Positions 26,925-34,548 of a stretch of 64,000 nt of DNA are shown one piece after another. How positions within the stretch are numbered: the stretch's first letter is position 1; each line of letters starts with the position of its first letter. A model generated the notes under the pieces. That model did no database searches, had not been told where the DNA came from, and saw only the letters and a list, made by a program, of their open reading frames with translations. The translations under genes were made by a program, and so were the position numbers. Origin of the DNA: Pseudomonadota bacterium (GTDB lineage: Bacteria; Pseudomonadota; Gammaproteobacteria; Steroidobacterales; Steroidobacteraceae); contig JADJXW010000003.1 of assembly GCA_016720075.1 (NCBI GenBank), positions 1-64,000 of the forward strand, given 5' to 3'.

Positions 26925-28254
26925 GCTTGGTTTCCACGTTGATGCCGATGGTCTCGAGGAAGGCCGTGGGCAGCACGCCGCCGGCGCTGACGATGACGGC
27001 GTCGTTGGGCAGGCGCTCCTGGTTGCCGCCGCCACAGTCCATCACAACGGCATCCGGCTCGATGCGCAGCACATTGGACTTCAGCAGCTGGCGCAAGCGG
27101 CCACTGGCGGTGGCCTGTTGCAGCCTGTCGCGGTTCTTGGCCTTGGCGCGCGAGAATCCATCGCCACGGTATGACAGCGTTACTTGCGTTTCCGGCACAT
27201 CGGCGAGGCGGGTCGCGGCCTCGGGCGCGCTGTCGCCGCCGCCCACCACCAGCACGCGCTTGCCGCGATACTGCTCGGCGTCGATCAGGCGGTAGACAAC
27301 CTTGGGCAGGCCCTCGCCCTCGACGCCCAGCTTGCGTGGCGTGCCGCGCCGACCGATGGCCAGCAGCACATGCTGCGCACGCAGCTCGCCCTTGGACGTG
27401 CGCACGAAGAATCCCGCCGGCGTGCGCGCGATGTTCTCGACGCGTTCCTTGTAGCGGATCTGCACGCCGGTCATGCGCTCGACTTCCTGCCAGAAGGCCA
27501 GCAGCTCTTCCTTGCTGGTGCTGCGGAACTTCACCTTGCCGACCATTGGCAGGTCCGCGGGCGCCGTCATCACGACCTTGCCGCGCGGATACTGGAACAC
27601 CGCACCGCCGAGCGAATCCTGCTCCAGCGTGACGAACTTCATGTGCTTCGACATGGCCATGAGCGACGCGGAGAACCCCGCGGGTCCGGCGCCGACGATG
27701 ATGAGGTCGAGCACGCTGGGGTCGCTGTTCTTGACGATGCGCGCGGAGATGTGCTCGACGGCGCGTCGACCCTGCTCCAGCGCATTGCGGATCAGGCCCA
27801 TGCCTCCCAGCTCACCGGCGATGAAGATGCCCGGCACGCTGGACTCGAAGTCGGGGGACACGGTGGGAATATCCACGCCGCGCTTCTCGGAGCCGAACAC
27901 CAGCGAGATGGCGCCCACGGGACAGGCCGCGCGGCAGGCGCCGTGGCCGATGCAATCCCCCGCGGTGATCAGGTTGGCCTTGCCATTGATCAGCCCCAGC
28001 ACCATGTGCTCGGGCTGTTCAGGGCAGGCGCGCACGCAGGATCCACAGCCCACGCAAATGGCCGGATCGATGATGGGGTGAAGTGAAACCGGCTCGGCCA
28101 GCCCCGCGGACTCGGCATCCTTTTTCGCCGCGAGACTGTGCCTCTCGGCGGCCCTGCGCTTGTGCAGGTACCAGGCCCAGATGCCCAGCATCGGCAGGAT
28201 GTAGATGATCCAGGTAGCGTTCACAGCGCGCAGCCTCCGCCAGGAGCGTTTCAT
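26911..28254 (-). CDS. membrane-anchored ferredoxin-flavoprotein oxidoreductase
   Basis: 447 residues. One N-terminal helix (about 13-30, ATWIIYILPMLGIWAWYL) anchors it. A ferredoxin-like domain follows: first [4Fe-4S] site CVGCGSCVRACP (C67, C70, C73, C77) and a second site CIGHGACRAACP, where His replaces the usual second Cys. The rest is a thioredoxin-reductase-like flavoprotein with two Rossmann motifs (IIVGAGPAGFSAS near 183, VLVVGGGDSAPEAA near 325) and the FAD end motif NDAVIVSAGGVLPT. The redox-active CxxC of true thioredoxin reductases is missing, so it probably moves electrons between NAD(P)H, FAD and Fe-S. It diverges from the multihaem operon, 230 bases away, and is likely its electron-entry partner. 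Confidence 0.85.
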   Translation of the reverse strand: MKRSWRRLRAVNATWIIYILPMLGIWAWYLHKRRAAERHSLAAKKDAESAGLAEPVSLHPIIDPAICVGCGSCVRACPEQPEHMVLGLINGKANLITAGDCIGHGACRAACPVGAISLVFGSEKRGVDIPTVSPDFESSVPGIFIAGELGGMGLIRNALEQGRRAVEHISARIVKNSDPSVLDLIIVGAGPAGFSASLMAMSKHMKFVTLEQDSLGGAVFQYPRGKVVMTAPADLPMVGKVKFRSTSKEELLAFWQEVERMTGVQIRYKERVENIARTPAGFFVRTSKGELRAQHVLLAIGRRGTPRKLGVEGEGLPKVVYRLIDAEQYRGKRVLVVGGGDSAPEAATRLADVPETQVTLSYRGDGFSRAKAKNRDRLQQATASGRLRQLLKSNVLRIEPDAVVMDCGGGNQERLPNDAVIVSAGGVLPTAFLETIGINVETKHGTA

Positions 28255-28484
28255 ATTCCAGTGTCGGCATCACACGACGGCACGGAATTGCCGCAACCGC
28301 AGCTGAGGTGGCGATGATCTCGCGGAGTCCTTAAGGAACGATTAACCAGGGACGTCGCTGGCCACCGACGATGTGGCGCTAGCGTGAATCCGTTCAACAA
28401 TACACATGCGCCACCAGCAGCCGGAAACGGGGCGTGGTATCTACGTATAGCGACCCAAAAGGCCCTTTTTTCCGCAAGAACAAC
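28255..28484. promoter_or_regulatory. divergent control region of the redox cluster
   Basis: The 230-base gap between the flavoprotein gene (minus) and the TPR/cytochrome operon (plus) must hold both promoters. Visible features are a 10-bp palindrome TCCTTAAGGA at 28328-28337 and an AT-rich stretch with TACGTATAGCG near 28440-28452, which could be a -10 region. I see no FNR/Anr-type TTGAT-N4-ATCAA box and no clear -35. Confidence 0.4.
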
Positions 28485-29262
28485 ATGAACGCAACGCCCG
28501 CAATCATCTTCCTGACAGGCGCTGCAGCGGCCCTCGCCGCGTTGGCGATTCTCATCCCCATCCGGGCCCTGCCCCAGCGCCCCGCCCGTTGCCGCGAGTT
28601 GCCGCCGTGCTGGCGCTGGCGGTGCCGCTGCTGGTGGTCATGCTGCTGGCCACGACGAAGGCACTGCGCGCCAAGGCGACGATGCCGACCTGCCGGTAGC
28701 GCTGACGAACTCCTCTGGCAACGCTGACGCTGACTGGGCCAGCGTGGCGCATGCCTTTGGTGGGCCGCCGCCGGGTGCCTCGGGCTCCACCGGTGCGCCG
28801 GTGGAACAGCGCGCCGAAATGAGCGTCGCGCAGATGGAGGCAGCAACGCGCGCGGCGCCAGGCAATCCCGCCCACTGGCTCGCATTGGCCCAGACCCAGC
28901 GGCTGGCGCGCGACTACCCCGCGGCGGTCAGCGCCTATGCCCAGGCGCTGAAACTCGACGATCGCAACGCCGATGCCTGGGCGGACTACGCCGATGCGCT
29001 GGCGTCGGCCAACAACCGCAAGCTGGCCGGTGAGCCTGCGAAAGCCGTTGCGCGCGCGCTGGCGCTGCAGCCAAGGCACCTGAAGGGCCTGTGGCTGGCC
29101 GCAAGCCTCGACATGGAGCTCCAGAAGTACCCGGACGCGCTGGGACGCTGGCAGCAGCTGCGCGCCGCGCTGCCGGAAGGCTCACCCGACGTGGCCATCA
29201 TCGACGCCAATATCGCCGAGGCCAGGGGCCTGGTGGCGGGCGCGGGCAAGACGGGAGGCTGA
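28485..29262 (+). CDS. CcmI-like membrane TPR protein, two one-base frameshifts
   Basis: Three pieces in three frames make one protein. MNATPAIIFLTGAAAALAAL opens with a membrane helix. After a lost C in the CCC run at 28585-28587 comes a second helix (VAAVLALAVPLLVVMLLATT). After a lost G at 28675-28676 a soluble part begins (GDDADLPVALTN) and leads to a TPR domain (NPAHWLALAQTQRLARDYPA, ADAWADYADALASANNRKLA, HLKGLWLAASLDMELQKYPD). With both bases restored the length is 259 residues. Two helices plus periplasmic TPRs resemble CcmI/CycH, the apocytochrome chaperone of cytochrome c maturation. Heading an operon with about 59 haem motifs, that role is attractive but inferred. Confidence 0.7.
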
Positions 29263-29264
29263 GG

Positions 29265-30110
29265 ATGGTGCGCGCACCGTCAATCCTCAGCCCCATGGTG
29301 CTCTTCACGCTGGTGTGCGTGGCCCTGATCTTTGTGGGCATGAACGCGGACCTTGCCCGCTTCATCACGCCCGAAACCGGCACGGGCTACATCCTGGGAA
29401 TCGTGGGCGGCAGCATGATGATCCTGCTGCTGGTGTATCCGGTCCGCAAGCGCATGCAGTCGCTCGCGCCCATCGGCAGCGTGAAGGCCTGGTTCCAGAT
29501 CCACATGGTGCTGGGCGTGCTGGGTCCGCTGCTGGTGCTGTTTCACTCCAATTTCCGCACCGGCGCCACCAACAGCAATGTGGCGCTGTACTGCATGCTT
29601 CTGGTCTCAGGCTCCGGGCTCATCGGCCGCTACTTTTATTCACGCATCCATTCGAAGATGAGCGGCAGCCATGAAACACTGGCCGGACTGCGCGGCCAGC
29701 TCAGCCGGTTGCAGATGGTCTCGGGCAGGCTGGCCTTCGTGCCTGACTTCGCCGAGCGTGTATCGACGCTGGAAGCCGTGATGACATCACGACTCGATGC
29801 CATCCCGCAGCTGCTGCACCCACCGGTGGTGCTGTTCCGGGCCTGGCAGGCGCGGCTGCGGATGTATTCGCACCTGCGCCGCTCGGCCCACGCGCATGCG
29901 CTGATCCAGGGTTTTCCGGTGAGCCGCATGCAGCGGGAGCTGGAAGCCGCGCGCGAGCTGGCGCGACGGCACATCGATGCCGTGCGACGGGTCACGGAGC
30001 TCACCACTTACGAACGGCTGTTCTCGCTGTGGCACGTGCTGCACCTGCCGCTGTTCTTCATGCTGCTGGTGGCGGGCATCGTGCACGTCGTGGCGGTTCA
30101 CATCTACTGA
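29265..30110 (+). CDS. histidine-rich integral membrane protein, possible b-type cytochrome
   Basis: 281 residues with about five hydrophobic helices: ILSPMVLFTLVCVALIFVGM, YILGIVGGSMMILLLVYPV, IHMVLGVLGPLLVLFH, NVALYCMLLVSGSGLIGRYF and the C-terminal LHLPLFFMLLVAGIVHVVAV. Helix 3 has histidines at both ends (H-x13-H) and the last helix has H-x13-H as well, the pattern of bis-histidine haem b sites in cytochrome b561/ferric-reductase-like proteins. A basic cytoplasmic or periplasmic domain of about 110 residues lies between helices 4 and 5. ATG follows the TPR stop by 2 bases and the 21-haem gene starts 7 bases after it. Quinol or flavoprotein to cytochrome transfer is the likely job. Family not firmly recognised. 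Confidence 0.7.
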   Translation: MVRAPSILSPMVLFTLVCVALIFVGMNADLARFITPETGTGYILGIVGGSMMILLLVYPVRKRMQSLAPIGSVKAWFQIHMVLGVLGPLLVLFHSNFRTGATNSNVALYCMLLVSGSGLIGRYFYSRIHSKMSGSHETLAGLRGQLSRLQMVSGRLAFVPDFAERVSTLEAVMTSRLDAIPQLLHPPVVLFRAWQARLRMYSHLRRSAHAHALIQGFPVSRMQRELEAARELARRHIDAVRRVTELTTYERLFSLWHVLHLPLFFMLLVAGIVHVVAVHIY

Positions 30111-30117
30111 CGCGCAG

Positions 30118-31680
30118 ATGCGAACAGGGAGGCTTGCGTTGATGCTGTGTGTGATCGGGACACTCGGCGGTTTTGCCGGTGGCGCGCGCAGCGCGACGCT
30201 GGAAGGCCTGCTCATGCCCGGCCCCCTGCACAGCGAACACGCCAAGCAGGAATCCGACTGCACCACCTGCCACGACCGCGCCAATCGCGCCCGGCAGGCA
30301 ACGCTGTGTTCGGCCTGCCACAAGGATGTGGCCACGGATATCCGCGACAAGCGCGGCCTGCATGGCAAGCGGCCGGAGATCGCGCAGGTCCAGTGCAACG
30401 CCTGCCACAGCGAGCACCTGGGACGAAATGGCCGGATCACCCCCGCCGTGGCGGCGGCGTTCGACCATTCGCAGACGGACTTTCGCATCGACGGCGGGCA
30501 CCGCAATGTGGGCTGCGCCGGATGCCACGCGGCAGGCAAGAAGTATCGCGAGGCGCCAAGTGGCTGCGCGGACTGCCACAAGAAGGCCGAACCCCACCAG
30601 GGCAAGCTCGGCACCGACTGCGCCGCCTGCCACGAAACCTCGCGCTGGTCCGCGGTGCGCTATGACCATGGCAAGACGCGCTTCGCGCTGCAGGCGCGCC
30701 ATGCGCAGATTCCCTGCGCCGCCTGCCACTCGGGCAACCGCTGGAAGGATGTCCCGATGGCCTGCGCCAGCTGCCACACGCCGGATGACGTGCACCGCGG
30801 ATCGCGCGGCACGGCCTGCGCCGACTGCCACACGCAGTCCTCGTGGAAGGACGCGAAGTTCGACCACGAGAAGGTCACCGGCTTCGCGCTGCTCGGCGCG
30901 CACCGCACCGCCAGTTGCCAGTCCTGCCATCGCACGGGGCGGTTCGAGGACAAGATCCCCAAGGACTGCTCGGGCTGCCATGCCGCCATCGATTCGCACG
31001 CCGGTCGCATGGGCACCAAGTGCGAGAGCTGCCACGAGGCCAGCGCCTGGAAGGACACCCACTTCGTGCACGAGCGCGATGCCAAGTTCACGCTGCGCGG
31101 CGCGCATTCGAAGCTCGCCTGCCACAACTGCCACGTGGCGCGCGTGACGGATCGCAAGCCTGCAAAGGACTGCGTTGCATGCCATCGCGCGATCGATGTC
31201 CACGCGGGCTCGCTGGGCACCAAGTGCGAGAGCTGCCACGGCCTCGATGCCTGGAAGAAGGACATCCGCTTCGACCACGATGTCACGGCCTTCCCGCTGC
31301 TGGGCCAGCACGTGGCGGTGCCCTGCGCGGGCTGCCACACGACGAAGAAGTTCAAGGATGCCCCCAAGGAATGCGCCGGCTGCCACAAGGCGGACGACGT
31401 GCACAAGGGCAACCTGGGCAAGGACTGCGCGCGCTGCCACAGCCCCAATGCGTGGACGCTGTGGCAGTTCGACCACCAGAAGGAAAGCGGTTTCGCGCTG
31501 AGCGGCGCGCATTCGCGCCTGCAGTGCAATGCCTGCCATCGCCGGCCGGCCGGCGAAGCCAAGCTCGGCAAGGACTGCGCGTCCTGCCATGCGAACGATG
31601 ATGTTCACCTGGGGCAGTTCGGTCGCCGCTGCGACAGCTGCCATTCCACCATTTCGTTCAAGCGCGCGAGGCCGCAGTAG
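30118..31680 (+). CDS. 21-haem c-type cytochrome
   Basis: 520 residues with a signal peptide (LALMLCVIGTLGGFAGGARS) and 21 CxxCH motifs that I counted, from CTTCH to CDSCH; about one haem per 24 residues. From about 150 on it is built of units of some 66 residues with three haems each (pattern CxxCH, DVHxGxxGxxCxxCH, WKDxxFDH, FxLxGxHxxxxCxxCH). Extra histidines in FDH and GAH positions are probable distal ligands. The folding type is the cytochrome c3/c7-like doubled-CxxCH group. Periplasmic carrier between the membrane protein upstream and the giant cytochrome downstream is the likely role. Confidence 0.93.
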   Translation: MRTGRLALMLCVIGTLGGFAGGARSATLEGLLMPGPLHSEHAKQESDCTTCHDRANRARQATLCSACHKDVATDIRDKRGLHGKRPEIAQVQCNACHSEHLGRNGRITPAVAAAFDHSQTDFRIDGGHRNVGCAGCHAAGKKYREAPSGCADCHKKAEPHQGKLGTDCAACHETSRWSAVRYDHGKTRFALQARHAQIPCAACHSGNRWKDVPMACASCHTPDDVHRGSRGTACADCHTQSSWKDAKFDHEKVTGFALLGAHRTASCQSCHRTGRFEDKIPKDCSGCHAAIDSHAGRMGTKCESCHEASAWKDTHFVHERDAKFTLRGAHSKLACHNCHVARVTDRKPAKDCVACHRAIDVHAGSLGTKCESCHGLDAWKKDIRFDHDVTAFPLLGQHVAVPCAGCHTTKKFKDAPKECAGCHKADDVHKGNLGKDCARCHSPNAWTLWQFDHQKESGFALSGAHSRLQCNACHRRPAGEAKLGKDCASCHANDDVHLGQFGRRCDSCHSTISFKRARPQ

Positions 31681-31681
31681 C

Positions 31682-34548
31682 ATGCGCACCCACCCGATGC
31701 TCGCGGGCACTGCTGCTGCTCTGCGCGATCGGCCTGGGCGCTGCGCCGCAGGCCAGTGCCGCCGATGCCACGACGTTCGATCACCTGACCACCGGCTTCG
31801 AACTGGAAGGCGCGCATCGCCAGGTGCGCTGTGAAGGATGCCATGCGGATGGCGTCTTCAAGGCGACGCCGCGAACCTGCGCAGCCTGCCATGTCACCGG
31901 TACCCGCATCGGCGCGATGGCCAAGCCCGCCACGCATATCGTGAGCACCGATCGCTGCGAGGCCTGCCATACCACGGTGGCCTTCCGACCGGTGACGCGC
32001 TTCGAACACTCCGAGGTGCGCGGCAGCTGCGCCGCCTGCCACAACAACGTGCAGGCGGCCGGCAAGCAGCCGGGCCATATCGTCACGACGGCGGCCTGCG
32101 ACTCCTGCCACTCCACCACCTCGTGGACACCGGTGCGCCGCTTCGACCACACGGGCGTGACCAGCGGCTGCTCCGCGTGCCACAACGGCACCTCAGCCAC
32201 CGGCAAGTCCGCGCTGCACCTCCCCACCAGCAACACCTGCGAATCCTGCCACCAGACCACGGCCTGGTCGCCGGCCACCTTCGACCACACCGGCATCACC
32301 GCCAACTGCTCCGGCTGCCACAACGGCACCCGGGCCACCGGCAAGAACGCCACGCACATCCTGTCCACCGAACGCTGCGAGTCGTGCCACACCGCGAGCG
32401 CGTGGCGACCGGGCACGCGCGTGGACCACAACGAGGTCCAGGGCTCCTGCTTCGCCTGCCACAACGGCACCATCGCCACCGGCAAGAACGCCACGCACCT
32501 GCCCACCAGCAACGAGTGCCAGGCCTGCCATACATCCACGGCCTGGCGCTCCGCCAGTCGCTTCGACCACACCGGCATCACCGGCGGCTGCGCCACCTGT
32601 CACAACGGCACCACGGCCACCGGCAAGAACGGCACGCACATCACCACGACCGATTCCTGCGAGAGCTGCCACACCACCAATGTGTTCCCGCCCGCGCTGC
32701 GCGTGGACCACAACCAGGTGCTGGGCACCTGCCAGGCCTGCCACAACGGCACGACGGCCACCGGCAAGACCGCGACGCACATCCCCACCACGCTCAACTG
32801 CGACAGCTGCCATTCCACCAGCACCTGGACCACCGGCAACTTCGACCACACGGGCGTGGTGAACGGCTGCTCGGGGTGCCACAACGGCACGCAGGCCGCC
32901 GGCAAGCCCGCCACGCACATCGCCTCTACGCTGGTCTGCGAGTCCTGCCACGCGACCACAGCCTGGCGCCCGGCCACGCGGGTGGATCACACGCAGGTGC
33001 AGGGCACCTGCTCGGCCTGCCACAACGGCACGTCGGCCACCGGCAAGCCCGCCAACCACATTCCCACCACGCAGAACTGCGCTTCGTGCCACGCCACGCT
33101 GGCCTGGCGCCCGTCGACCTTCTCGCACGCCGGCATCACCACCGGCTGCTCGGGCTGCCATAACGGCACCAATGCCACCGGCAAGAGCGCCACGCATGTG
33201 GTGACCACCAGCCGCTGCGAGTCCTGTCATTCGACCACCGTGTGGACGCCCGCGACGCGAGTCGACCACGCCGAGGTTCAGGGCAGCTGCGTCTCGTGCC
33301 ACAACGGCACACAGGCCACCGGCAAGACGGCCAACCACATTCCCTCGCACAACGACTGCCAGATCTGCCATGCCACCACGGCCTGGCTGCCGGCCAACAC
33401 CTTTGACCACGCGGGCATCGTCAATGGCTGCGCCGCCTGCCACAACGGCACACAGGCAACGGGCAAGAACACCACGCACATCACCACCTCGAACCTGTGC
33501 GAGAGCTGCCACACCACCAACGTGTTCAATCCCGCGCTGCGCGTGGATCACACGCAGGTGACCGGCACCTGCCTCTCGTGCCACAACGGCACCACCGCCA
33601 CCGGCAAGAACGCCACCCACCTGCCCACCACGCTGAACTGCAACAGCTGCCACACGACGGCAGCCTGGACACCAGCGACTTTCTCACACACGGGCATCGT
33701 CAACGGCTGTTCAACCTGCCACAACGGCACCACGGCCACCGGCAAGAGCGCCACGCACATCAATTCGACGGTGCGCTGCGAGTCCTGCCATGCCACGAAT
33801 GTCTGGCACCCGGCCACGAGGGTGGATCACACGCAGGTGACCGGCACCTGCTCGGCCTGCCACAACGGCACCATCGCCACGGGCAAGACCACCACCCACG
33901 TGGCCACGACCAATAACTGCGACGCCTGCCATTCCACGCTGGCCTGGCGCCCGGCCGTGTTCGACCACGCAGGCGTGGCGGCAGGCACCTGCGCCAGCTG
34001 CCACAACGGCGTGAACTCCACGGGCAAGCCGGCCACGCACATCGTGACCAGCGAATCGTGCGATGCGTGCCACAGCCGGCTGGCCTGGAAGCCCGCCTCG
34101 TTTGACCACAGCCGGATCACCACCGGCTGCCAGGGTTGCCACAATGGCGTGAACTCCACGGGCAAACCCACCGGTCACATGCAGACCGCGCGCGACTGCT
34201 CGGTGTGCCACAAGTACCCGGCCTGGACGCCGCTGAGCTTCAAGCACACCTCCAGCGAGTATCCCGGGCGACCACACGGGAACGAACCCGAGCTGCACCG
34301 GTTGCCACAAGACCAACACCGACCAGGCCACCTGGCAGTTCCCGGCGCATCGCCCGGCCTGCGCGGGTTGCCACCAGAACGATTACGACGCCGGTCCGCA
34401 CACGAAGTACGGCAACGTCAAGTACACGGTGGCCGAGCTGAAGAACTGCTCGGGCGCCTGCCATGTCTACACGGACTCCACGCTGAGGACGATCTCCAGG
34501 ACACGCAACGGTCCGGAACACCGGGTGACGGCGCGCGGCTTCGACTGA
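31682..34548 (+). CDS. giant multihaem c-type cytochrome (about 38 haem sites), frame broken twice
   Basis: After correcting two one-base insertions (CCC near 31694-31696 and GGG at 34266-34268) the gene encodes 954 residues. The corrected N-terminus MRTHRCSRALLLLCAIGLGA is a signal peptide ending in ASA. The corrected C-terminus continues DHTGTNPSCTGCHKTNTDQA, CAGCHQNDYDAG, NCSGACHVYTDS and stops at TGA 34546-34548. I count 37 CxxCH and one CxxxCH. The body is about 16 repeats of 47 residues, each with two haems and the phrase CHNGTxATGKxATH. FDH/VDH histidines are likely distal ligands. Uncorrected, the frame would run on into the next gene as a false 1707-residue fusion. It is an extracellular or trans-envelope electron-wire candidate. 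Confidence 0.9.
32020..34160 (+). repeat. tandem coding repeat of about 140 bp
   Basis: The string TGCCACAACGGCAC or close variants recurs about every 138-143 bases from about 32180 to 34010 (for example 32315, 32455, 32598, 32740, 32878, 33019, 33160), with diverged first and last copies. Each copy encodes one two-haem unit of 47 residues. Copies with RVDH and copies with FDH tend to alternate, hinting that expansion went by pairs. Confidence 0.85.

Noticed and set aside
32193..33653. Minus-strand open frame opposite the haem repeats
   Set aside because: A Gly/Ala/Val-rich periodic translation that only mirrors the coding repeat.
32020..34160. CRISPR-like or non-coding tandem array
   Set aside because: The period of about 140 bases is a multiple of the codon repeat, there are no short identical repeats with unique spacers, and every copy encodes a two-haem unit.
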